A DNA stretch of 64,000 bases from Pseudomonadota bacterium (lineage in GTDB: Bacteria; Pseudomonadota; Gammaproteobacteria; Steroidobacterales; Steroidobacteraceae), in assembly GCA_025355105.1 (NCBI GenBank), contig JANYAE010000052.1, positions 1-64,000 on the forward strand. The letters are read 5' to 3'. The notes beneath the pieces were generated by a model. That model did not search any database and was not told the origin of the DNA. It saw only the letters and a list, made by a program, of their open reading frames with translations. The position numbers were made by a program, and so were the translations under genes. Shown piece by piece: positions 45,225-52,228 of this stretch. How positions within the stretch are numbered: the first letter of the stretch is position 1; the number at the start of each line of letters is the position of its first letter.

Positions 45225-46424
45225 ATGAAAGCAGCAGCTCGGTCGGCCACGATCAGGTGGCGCGGACGCGCGGTCTTCGGGCCGTTGATCGCGACGCTGG
45301 CGCTCGGCGCCGGCATCATCCAAGCCGCGGGCGCGGCCTTGCCCGCCGACGTTGGCTCCGACGCGCCGACCGTCGCGATCTTGCCGGCGCCGCCGTCGAA
45401 GCACTGGGTGTGGGTCAACGACTTCGTCTTCCCGCACATGTCCGACGGCATGGCCTACCTCGTCGACGGCGACAGTGGCCGTTACCTCGGCACGCTCAGC
45501 ACCGGCTTCGGTTTCGCGCGTCTGGTGCTGCCGCGCGACGGCAAGCTCATCTACTCGCCGGAGACGTACTTCTCGCGCGGCACGCGCGGCACACGCACGG
45601 ACGTCGTGACGATCTACGACGCCGTGACCCTGAAGCCGCAGGCGGAGATCCAGATTCCGCCAAAGCGCGCTTCCAACGTCCCGACCATAGGCAACTCCGA
45701 ACTCACCGACGACGAGCGCTTCCTGTTGGTCTACAACTTCAATCCGGCGCAGTCGATCACCGTCGTCGACATGGCGAGTCGGGCCTTCGTCGGTGAAGTC
45801 GAGACGCCCGGTTGCGCGCTTGCCTACCCGACCGGGCCGCGCAGCTTCTTCAGCGTCTGCGCCGACGGTGGCCTGCTCGCGGTGCAGCTCGACGACGCCG
45901 GCAAGGTCGTGAAGCAGACGCACACCGAACCGGTCTTCGATCTCGCCCACGACCCGGTCACCGAGAAGCCGGTGCGCGGCGGTGACGCCTGGTACTTCAT
46001 TTCCTTCGCCGGCAAGGTCTACACGGTACGCAACGGCGCGAGCGGACCGCAGGCCGGCGACAGCTGGTGGCTGTCGACGCAGGCCGAGCGTGCTCAGGGC
46101 TGGCGGCCGGGCGGCGTGCAGCAGCTCGCGTTCCACGCCGGGCAGAAGCGCCTGTACGCGATCATGCACCAGGGCCCGGTCGAGACTCACAAGGATCCCG
46201 GCAAGAGCATCTGGGTCGCGGACGTCACGACGCACAGGCGCGTGGCGCGGTTCACGACGCGGCGCCTGTCGAGTGCGATCCAGCTGTCGAAGGACGATCG
46301 CCCGCTGCTGTTCAGCGCTTTCAACCAGAGCAACATCCTCGACGTCTACGATCCGCTGACCGGCAAGCTGCTGCGTTCGGTGCCGGAAATCGGCACTTCG
46401 CCGACGCTGCTGCTGACTCCGTGA
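45225..46424 (+). CDS. aauB: Amine dehydrogenase large subunit (AauB/MauB family)
   Basis: Large (heavy) subunit of a periplasmic tryptophan-tryptophylquinone (TTQ) amine dehydrogenase, 399 residues with a long twin-Arg-like/Sec signal ending near GAALPAD. The mature chain is a seven-bladed beta-propeller: HWVWVNDFVFPHMSDGMAYL, MVDGDSGRYLG-type turns, and IWVADVTTHRRVARF. The neighbours mauE, mauD, the light chain and a monohaem cytochrome, without mauF/G/L/M/N, match the aromatic amine dehydrogenase (aau) cluster of Alcaligenes faecalis. I therefore prefer an aromatic to a methylamine substrate. The ATG follows CGGGAG. Confidence 0.86.
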   Translation: MKAAARSATIRWRGRAVFGPLIATLALGAGIIQAAGAALPADVGSDAPTVAILPAPPSKHWVWVNDFVFPHMSDGMAYLVDGDSGRYLGTLSTGFGFARLVLPRDGKLIYSPETYFSRGTRGTRTDVVTIYDAVTLKPQAEIQIPPKRASNVPTIGNSELTDDERFLLVYNFNPAQSITVVDMASRAFVGEVETPGCALAYPTGPRSFFSVCADGGLLAVQLDDAGKVVKQTHTEPVFDLAHDPVTEKPVRGGDAWYFISFAGKVYTVRNGASGPQAGDSWWLSTQAERAQGWRPGGVQQLAFHAGQKRLYAIMHQGPVETHKDPGKSIWVADVTTHRRVARFTTRRLSSAIQLSKDDRPLLFSAFNQSNILDVYDPLTGKLLRSVPEIGTSPTLLLTP

Positions 46425-46978
46425 GCGCCGCCGCGATGCTCGACCCGGGGATTGGCTACGTGATGGTCTCTGGCTTCGCGCTGCTGTTCGCGCACGCGGC
46501 GCTCGCGAAGTGGCGCGGTCTCGCCGAATTCGGTGCGGTGCTCGGCAACTACCGCCTGTTCCCGGCACAGCTCGTGAGTGCGCTCGCCGTGCTCGTGCCG
46601 GCGCTCGAATCGGCGGTCGCGCTGCTGCTGCTGGCCGCCGCGAGCCGGCCGTGGGCCGCGGCCGCCGGTGCGACGCTGCTGCTCGGCTACGGCGGCGCGA
46701 TTCTCGTCAACCTGCGTCGCGGCCGCGTTGGGCTCGACTGTGGCTGCTCGGGACCTGCAGACCGGCGGCCGATCGCCGGTTGGATGGTGTGGCGCAATCT
46801 CGCCCTGGCGGCCGCGCTTGCCGCCGCTGGCCTGCCGTGGTCGTCGCGTGCGCTCGGCTGGACCGACGCGATCACCGTTGCCGGCGGCCTCGCGGTGCTC
46901 GTGCTGCTGTACGTCGCGCTGGACCGACTGCTCGGGCAAGTGATGCCGCGCACCGCGTCGCTGCGGGGTACGCGATGA
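46421..46978 (+). CDS. mauE: MauE/AauE-like membrane protein
   Basis: A 185-residue membrane protein with about four hydrophobic helices (MVSGFALLFAHAALAKWRG; ALAVLVPALESAVALLLLAA) and a conserved double-Cys GLDCGCSGP between helices. MauE/DoxX-family proteins work with MauD in exporting, oxidising and stabilising the disulfide-rich light subunit. The GTG start overlaps the large-subunit stop (GTGA); an ATG at 46436 is an alternative. Its ATGA overlap with mauD couples the maturation pair. Confidence 0.88.
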   Translation: MSAAAMLDPGIGYVMVSGFALLFAHAALAKWRGLAEFGAVLGNYRLFPAQLVSALAVLVPALESAVALLLLAAASRPWAAAAGATLLLGYGGAILVNLRRGRVGLDCGCSGPADRRPIAGWMVWRNLALAAALAAAGLPWSSRALGWTDAITVAGGLAVLVLLYVALDRLLGQVMPRTASLRGTR

Positions 46979-47583
46979 CCGCGCTCGCCGTCTCGAACGC
47001 ACTTCTGTGGGTGCTGGTCGTCGGCCTGTCGCTCGTCGTGCTTGCGCTAGTCCGTCAGCTCGGCGTACTGCACGAGCGCATCTCGCCGGTCGGCGCGCTG
47101 ATGCTCGCCAAGGGACTCAAGGTCGGCGAGCTCGCACCGACCTTGCCGCTCGCCGACCTCGCGGGCCAGCCGCTAACGGTCGGCGGCCCGCGCGCCGATG
47201 GCCGGACGCAGCTGCTGATGTTTGTCTCGCCGACGTGCCCGGTCTGCAAGGCGCTGCTGCCGGTGCTGAAGTCGAGCCGCAAGTCTGAGCAGGCGCAGCT
47301 CGACATCGTGCTCGCGAGCGACGGCGACCTCGCCGAGCAACAGGACTTCGTGCAGCAGAATGGCCTCGGCGTGTTCCGCTACGTCGTTTCGGCGCCGCTC
47401 GGCATCAGCTACCAGGTGAGCCGGCTGCCGTACGCGGTGCTGATCGATGCCGCCGGCGTGCTGCGCGCGCGTGGCATCATCAACTCACGCGAGCACCTCG
47501 AGAGCCTGTTCGAAGCGCAGCGGCTCGGGGTCGCCTCGCTGCAGGACTATCTCGAGGAACGCGCGCGCCACCAGGCGGCGTGA
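46975..47583 (+). CDS. mauD: MauD/AauD thioredoxin-like maturation protein
   Basis: A membrane-anchored thioredoxin-fold protein of 202 residues: an N-terminal helix (LLWVLVVGLSLVVLALVRQL), then a periplasmic domain with MFVSPTCPVCKALLPVLK, whose CPVC is the redox pair. In mau and aau clusters MauD is needed to form the six disulfides of the light chain and to keep the protein stable. The sequence VSRLPYAVLIDAAGVLRARG near the cis-Pro is family-typical. Confidence 0.92.
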   Translation: MTALAVSNALLWVLVVGLSLVVLALVRQLGVLHERISPVGALMLAKGLKVGELAPTLPLADLAGQPLTVGGPRADGRTQLLMFVSPTCPVCKALLPVLKSSRKSEQAQLDIVLASDGDLAEQQDFVQQNGLGVFRYVVSAPLGISYQVSRLPYAVLIDAAGVLRARGIINSREHLESLFEAQRLGVASLQDYLEERARHQAA

Positions 47584-47616
47584 CGACGGCGATGAACTGA
47601 AAGTGAGGCAAAGCCG

Positions 47617-48153
47617 ATGAAATGGCTGGACAGGATGACCGAGGGCTCGGGCAGGGCACTGGCGCGCCGTATGTCGCGGCGCAGCCTGCTGGCGGGGATC
47701 GGAACGCTGCTGCTCGGGGCCGCGGCGGTGCCCTTGCTGCCGGTAGCCCGCGGCGCCGAGGCGAGGCCGCCGGCGGGTAGAAAGCCGGCCACTCCGGCCG
47801 CGGACCCAGGCGATCCGTCGAGCTGCGAGTACTGGCGCCACTGCGCGATCGACGGCTTCCTCTGCAGCTGCTGCGGCGGCTCGCAGACGACCTGCCCGCC
47901 CGGTACCGAGATGTCGGCGATCACCTGGATCGGCACCTGCCACAACCCGGCGGACGGCAAGGACTACGTCATCTCCTACAACGACTGCTGCGGCAAGAGC
48001 TCCTGCGGGCGCTGCTTCTGCAATCGCAACGAGCGCGATACCTCGCTGTACCAACCGGGCCAGTCGAACGACTACAACTGGTGCTCCGGTAGCACCCAGG
48101 CCAACATTCCGTATCACTGCTCGACGGCGCGGATCGTCGGCGCCGCGGAGTGA
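47617..48153 (+). CDS. aauA: Amine dehydrogenase light subunit with TTQ cofactor (AauA/MauA)
   Basis: Small catalytic subunit, 178 residues. A Tat signal (ARRMSRRSLLAGIGTLLLG) precedes the Cys-rich mature chain. TTQ should form from Trp104 (AITWIGTC) and Trp155 (DYNWCSGS), 51 residues apart, exactly as Trp57 and Trp108 in Paracoccus denitrificans MauA. The catalytic Asp residues also align: Asp79 (IDGFLCSCC) and Asp123 (YNDCCGK). About a dozen Cys residues make disulfides. A GAGGCAAAG ribosome site precedes ATG 47617. Family certain; aromatic rather than methylamine specificity is inferred from cluster layout. Confidence 0.93.
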   Translation: MKWLDRMTEGSGRALARRMSRRSLLAGIGTLLLGAAAVPLLPVARGAEARPPAGRKPATPAADPGDPSSCEYWRHCAIDGFLCSCCGGSQTTCPPGTEMSAITWIGTCHNPADGKDYVISYNDCCGKSSCGRCFCNRNERDTSLYQPGQSNDYNWCSGSTQANIPYHCSTARIVGAAE

Positions 48154-48157
48154 TGCG

Positions 48158-48568
48158 ATGCGCCGGCTCCGCGCGGTCGTGGCTGTTGCACTCGCGCTCG
48201 GCGCGGCGACGGGCGCGTCCGCCTACCAGCCGCGCGTCAACTACCAGTTGCAGTGCATGGGCTGCCATCACGCCGATGGCGCCGGCGAGGACGGACGCGT
48301 GCCATCGGTGCGGCGCTCGCTGGTGCCGTTCTCGGCCCTCGCCGCGGGGCGTGACTTCGTGATGCGCGTACCCGGAGTCGCGCAGGCGCCGCTCTCGGAC
48401 GCCGAGATCGCGGCGCTGCTGAACTGGATGGCACGCAATCTGAGCGACGTCCCGGTACCAGCCGGCTTCGTCGACTACACGGCCGAAGAAGTTGCCGGCG
48501 CGCGCCACCGGCCGCTCGCCAGCGTCCGCGAGGCGCGCAACCTGCTGCTGGTCCGCCTCTCGGAGTAG
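48158..48568 (+). CDS. Small monohaem c-type cytochrome
   Basis: A 136-residue exported cytochrome c. The signal (RAVVAVALALGAATGASA) is followed by a single haem motif CMGCH (Cys33, Cys36, His37); the candidate axial Met is in DFVMRVPGVAQ. It lies four bases after the light-subunit gene. The aau cluster of Alcaligenes faecalis has a small monohaem cytochrome gene (orf-2) at exactly this place, so this protein is likely an electron acceptor or carrier for the amine dehydrogenase. Confidence 0.87.
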   Translation: MRRLRAVVAVALALGAATGASAYQPRVNYQLQCMGCHHADGAGEDGRVPSVRRSLVPFSALAAGRDFVMRVPGVAQAPLSDAEIAALLNWMARNLSDVPVPAGFVDYTAEEVAGARHRPLASVREARNLLLVRLSE

Positions 48569-48600
48569 CGACCGGGCGCCCGGCCGAAGGCTTCTGCGCG

Positions 48601-50268
48601 ATGGCCACCTACCAGTACCGACACTACCCGTATCGCACGCCGCCGGAGCTCGCCGGCACTACCCCGGCGCGGCCGCCGGTGATCATCGTCGGCGCCGGTC
48701 CGGTCGGGCTGGCCGCGGCGATCGACCTCGCGAAGCAGGGCATCGGTTCGGTGATCCTCGACGACAACGACGTCGTTTCGGTCGGCAGCCGGGCGATCTG
48801 CTGGGCGAAGCGCACGCTCGAGATCTTCGACCGGCTCGGCGTCGGCGAGCGCATGGTGGCCAAGGGCGTGACCTGGCAGGTCGGGCGTGTCTATCACCGC
48901 GACCGCGAACTGTACCGCTTCGACCTGCTGCCCGGTGGTGGGCACCACCGGCCGGCCTTCATCAATCTGCAGCAGTACTACGTCGAAGAATACCTCGTCG
49001 ACCGTGTCGAGGATTTCCCGCAGCTGATCGATCTGCGCTGGAAGCACAAGCTGGCGGGCGTCGAGCAGTCGGCGACCGGCGTCGTCGCGACGGTCGAAAC
49101 GCCGGACGGCGAATACCGGCTGGACGCCGACTGGCTGATCGCGGCCGACGGCGCCAAGAGCAGCGTGCGCTCGCTTCTCGGGCTGGCGTTCGAGGGCCGC
49201 ACCTTCGAGGAAAAGTTCCTGATCGTCGACGTGCGGATCGCGGCCGACTATCCGCGCGACCGGCGCTTCTGGTTCCAGCCGAGCTTCGATCCCGGCCAGA
49301 GCGTGCTGATCCACCGCCAGCCGGACGACGTCTTCCGGATCGATTTCCAGCTCGGCTGGGATGCGGACGCCGAGGCCGAGCGTCAGCCCGAAAGTGCCAT
49401 GGCGCGGGTGCGACAGGTGGTGGGCGCCGGGGTCAACTGCGAGTACGAGTGGTGTTCGGTCTACACGTTTCGCTGCGCGCGGCTCGAGCGCTTCGTCCAC
49501 GGCCGGGTCCTGTTCGCCGGCGACTCGGCACACGTCGTGAGCCCGTTCGGCGCGCGCGGCGGCAACGGCGGCATCCAGGACGTCGACAATCTGTGCTGGA
49601 AGCTCGCGCAGGTGGTGCGCGGCGAGGCGACGGCCGGGTTCCTCGCCAGCTATGACCGTGAGCGCATCCACGGCGCCGACGAGAACATCCTGAACTCGAG
49701 CCGCACGACCACGTTCATGACACCGAAGACGGTGGTGGAACGGCAGTTGCGCGACGGCGTCCTCGCGCTCGCGCCGGACTTCGCGTTCGCCCGCGGCCTC
49801 GTCAATTCCGGCCGGCTGTCGAAACCCTGCGACCTGCTCGGCTTTCCAGGCTTCGTCGCCGATGACGCGGCAGGAGCGGGTGCGTTGCGACCCGGGATGC
49901 CGTGCGAGGACGCGCCGGTGGCGGGCGCCGATGGTCGCGCCGGATGGCTGCTCGATCATCTCGGCACCGACCCGGTCGCCCTCGTGTTCGTCGCCAACCG
50001 GCGTGAGGCTGCCGAGATCGCCGACAGCGTCGCGGCCTGCGGCATCGCGCGCCTCACGGTGCTGGCCGTCACCGAGCGGTTCCAGGGCGACCTGCCGCTG
50101 CCGGAGCTCGTCGACGCCGACGGCCTGGTCCGCGCGCGCTACGGCGGAGCGCCGGGCGTGACCTACCTCATCCGGCCGGATCAGCATGTCCTCGGCCGCT
50201 GGCGGGCCTGGAACCCCTCGGCGCTCGGCGTCGCCTGGCGGGTATGTCTCGGGAGTGCCAAGGCATGA
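48601..50268 (+). CDS. Class A flavoprotein aromatic hydroxylase (FAD-dependent)
   Basis: A 555-residue single-component flavin monooxygenase related to MhpA/PheA-type hydroxylases. The Rossmann motif VGAGPVGLAAAIDL (from residue 30), the DG motif LIAADGAKSSVRSLLGLAFEG-like region, and the GD motif LFAGDSAHVVSPFGARGG are all present. A C-terminal thioredoxin-like domain follows. It starts 32 bases after the cytochrome gene and overlaps a DUF2783-like gene by ATGA. NAD(P)H-driven ring hydroxylation is the family role; the substrate may derive from aromatic amines. Confidence 0.88.
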   Translation: MATYQYRHYPYRTPPELAGTTPARPPVIIVGAGPVGLAAAIDLAKQGIGSVILDDNDVVSVGSRAICWAKRTLEIFDRLGVGERMVAKGVTWQVGRVYHRDRELYRFDLLPGGGHHRPAFINLQQYYVEEYLVDRVEDFPQLIDLRWKHKLAGVEQSATGVVATVETPDGEYRLDADWLIAADGAKSSVRSLLGLAFEGRTFEEKFLIVDVRIAADYPRDRRFWFQPSFDPGQSVLIHRQPDDVFRIDFQLGWDADAEAERQPESAMARVRQVVGAGVNCEYEWCSVYTFRCARLERFVHGRVLFAGDSAHVVSPFGARGGNGGIQDVDNLCWKLAQVVRGEATAGFLASYDRERIHGADENILNSSRTTTFMTPKTVVERQLRDGVLALAPDFAFARGLVNSGRLSKPCDLLGFPGFVADDAAGAGALRPGMPCEDAPVAGADGRAGWLLDHLGTDPVALVFVANRREAAEIADSVAACGIARLTVLAVTERFQGDLPLPELVDADGLVRARYGGAPGVTYLIRPDQHVLGRWRAWNPSALGVAWRVCLGSAKA

Positions 50269-50495
50269 CACACTTGCGGCGCGATGACGGCTTCGACGGC
50301 CGCGGCGACGCGTTCTACGAGCAGCTGGTTGCGGCGCACCGCGGGCTGACCGACGCCGCGAGCGGGGCGCTGAACGCGCGCCTCGTGCTGCTGCTCGCCA
50401 ACCACGTTGGTGACGCGGCGGTCGTCGCCGAGACGATCGCTGCCGCGCGGCGCGGCCTCGACTCAGGCGGAACCGGGAACGAGCAGGAGCTCTGA
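50265..50495 (+). CDS. DUF2783-like small protein
   Basis: A 76-residue protein: DDGFDGRGDAFYEQLVAAHR, GLTDAASGALNARLVLLLAN and HVGDAAVVAETIAAARRGLD. It resembles DUF2783, a small helical family of unknown function that I associate with flavin monooxygenase and MBL genes like those flanking it here. It overlaps the hydroxylase gene by four bases, and the next gene starts on the base after its stop, so all three are made together. A regulatory subunit of the hydroxylase is possible but unproven. Confidence 0.75.
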   Translation: MTHLRRDDGFDGRGDAFYEQLVAAHRGLTDAASGALNARLVLLLANHVGDAAVVAETIAAARRGLDSGGTGNEQEL

Positions 50496-51446
50496 ATGAA
50501 GAAGACCTTCGCATCGCAGGCCGATCTGACCGAGAAGGTCGTCAGCTTCGACCGCCTGTCCGAGAACGCCTACGCCTACACCGCGCAGGGTGATCCGAAC
50601 ACCGGCATCGTGATCGGCGACGACGCGGTGATGGTGATCGACACGCAGGCCACGCCGGTCATGGCCGAGGACGTGATTCGCCGCATCCTCGCCGTGACCG
50701 ACAAGCCGATCCGCTACGTGGTCCTGTCGCACTATCACGCGGTCCGCGTGCTGGGCGCCGCTGCCTACCGACCTGAGCACATCATTGCGAGCCGCGACAC
50801 CTTCGACCTGATCGTCGAGCGTGGCGAGGCGGACATGAAGAGCGAGATCGAGCGCTTCCCGCGCCTGTTCCGTGCCGTGGAGTCGGTGCCTGGACTCACC
50901 TGGCCGACGCTCGTCTTCGAGCGCTCGCTGACGCTCTGGCTCGGCACGCTCGAGGTCCGGATCCTGCAGCTCGGCCGCGGACATACCAAGGGCGACACGG
51001 TTGTTTGGCTGCCGAAGGACAGGATCCTGTTCTCCGGCGACCTGGTCGAGTTCGACGCCACGCCGTACGCCGGCGACTGCTACTTCGAGGATTGGCCGGC
51101 GACGCTCGATGCGCTCGCGGCGCTCAAGCCCGCGAAGCTCGTACCGGGACGCGGCGCTGCGCTGCAGTCGCCGGAGGACGTGGCACGCGGCCTGGCAGGC
51201 ACGCGTTCGTTCGTCGCTGAGCTCTACGCTGCCGTTCGCCGCGGTGTCGCGGCGGGCAGGGACCTCGGCGCGATCTACCGCGAGGTGCTGACGGAGCTGC
51301 GGCCCAGATACGGCCACTGGGTGATCTTCGATCACTGCCTGCCGTTCGACGTCTCGCGGGCCTACGACGAGGCGACGCAGTTCCGCGATCCGCGTATCTG
51401 GACCGCGGAGCGCGACCAGCAGCTGTGGGCGACACTCGAGACCTGA
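50496..51446 (+). CDS. MBL-fold protein with incomplete zinc site
   Basis: A 316-residue metallo-beta-lactamase-fold protein. The usual HxHxDH motif reads SHYHAVRVLGA: His79 and His81 are kept but Asp and His are Val83 and Arg84. His163 (GRGHTKGD) and Asp182 (SGDLVEF) are retained, while the last His of the fold reads Arg219 (VPGRG). So the three-His Zn1 site survives and Zn2 is lost. The protein is otherwise intact and its ATG abuts the previous stop. It probably is a mononuclear hydrolase; the substrate is unknown. Confidence 0.85.
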   Translation: MKKTFASQADLTEKVVSFDRLSENAYAYTAQGDPNTGIVIGDDAVMVIDTQATPVMAEDVIRRILAVTDKPIRYVVLSHYHAVRVLGAAAYRPEHIIASRDTFDLIVERGEADMKSEIERFPRLFRAVESVPGLTWPTLVFERSLTLWLGTLEVRILQLGRGHTKGDTVVWLPKDRILFSGDLVEFDATPYAGDCYFEDWPATLDALAALKPAKLVPGRGAALQSPEDVARGLAGTRSFVAELYAAVRRGVAAGRDLGAIYREVLTELRPRYGHWVIFDHCLPFDVSRAYDEATQFRDPRIWTAERDQQLWATLET

Positions 51447-51457
51447 ACGCGCTGCCG

Positions 51458-52180
51458 ATGAGCGCCGAACGCTGCGTGCTGCTGCTGCATGGCCTTGGCG
51501 CCACCGGCGCCGTGTGGCGTCCGGTCGAGGCGCTGCTGACGGCCCGCGGCTGGCGCTGCGCGGCTCCTGACCTGCCCGGCCACGGCGCAGCGAGCCGAAT
51601 GCCGGGCTACAGCGTCGGTGGCATCGCCGCGGCGCTCGCACCGGCGGTTGCCGGCGCACCTTACGTGGTCGTCATCGGCCACTCGTTCGGCGGCTACGTC
51701 GCGCTCGCGCTCGCGAGTGGGTGGTTCGGCATCGGACCGCTGGGCGTGCTGACCGTCGGCACCAAGCTGCAGTTCAGCGACGAGGAACGCGCGCGCGCCG
51801 CGGATCTCGCGCGCCGGCCTGCCCGGATCTTCGCGTCGGAGCATGAGGCGCTCGGGCGTTACCGCAAGGTGTCCGGCCTCGAGGTGGCGCTGGCGCCGGG
51901 CGAGGCGCTGCTCGCGCGGGGCATCGCGCGCGAGGAGGCCGGCTTTCGGCTCGCCGCCGATCCGGCGACGCTCGGAGTCGAGGTGCCGGCGTTCGCGACG
52001 CTTCTCGCCGCCGCGCGCTGCCCGGTGATCGCCGCCCGCGGCGAGCACGACCCGCTCGTCTCGGGCGCAGAGCTGCGCGCCGTCGCACCCGCGGCCGTCG
52101 ACGTCCCGGGCCGCGGCCACAACCTGCACATCGAGGATCCCGCCGCGCTCGTGGGACTGCTCGGGCGGCTGGCGGCGTAG
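51458..52180 (+). CDS. Alpha/beta hydrolase
   Basis: A 240-residue hydrolase from ATG 51458 (an in-frame ATG 33 bases upstream overlaps the preceding gene). It has the oxyanion region LLLHGLGATGAVWRPVE, the nucleophile elbow VIGHSFGGYVALAL, a catalytic Asp in AARGEHDPLVSG and the His in VPGRGHNLHIED. It is the fourth gene of the flavoprotein/DUF2783/MBL set; with a ring hydroxylase upstream, a C-C or ester hydrolase role is conceivable. There is no ring-cleavage dioxygenase nearby. Confidence 0.88.
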   Translation: MSAERCVLLLHGLGATGAVWRPVEALLTARGWRCAAPDLPGHGAASRMPGYSVGGIAAALAPAVAGAPYVVVIGHSFGGYVALALASGWFGIGPLGVLTVGTKLQFSDEERARAADLARRPARIFASEHEALGRYRKVSGLEVALAPGEALLARGIAREEAGFRLAADPATLGVEVPAFATLLAAARCPVIAARGEHDPLVSGAELRAVAPAAVDVPGRGHNLHIEDPAALVGLLGRLAA

Positions 52181-52228
52181 CGCCTGCCGGATGCAGCACT
52201 TGAAGCGTCCCGGGAAGGATCGAGGCAG

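Noticed and set aside
47617-48153. Plain methylamine dehydrogenase (mau) assignment
   Set aside because: The light chain is equally similar in motif, but the gene set lacks mauF/G/L/M/N and has a small monohaem cytochrome directly after, as in aau clusters; nearby paa genes also favour aromatic amines. Not excluded.
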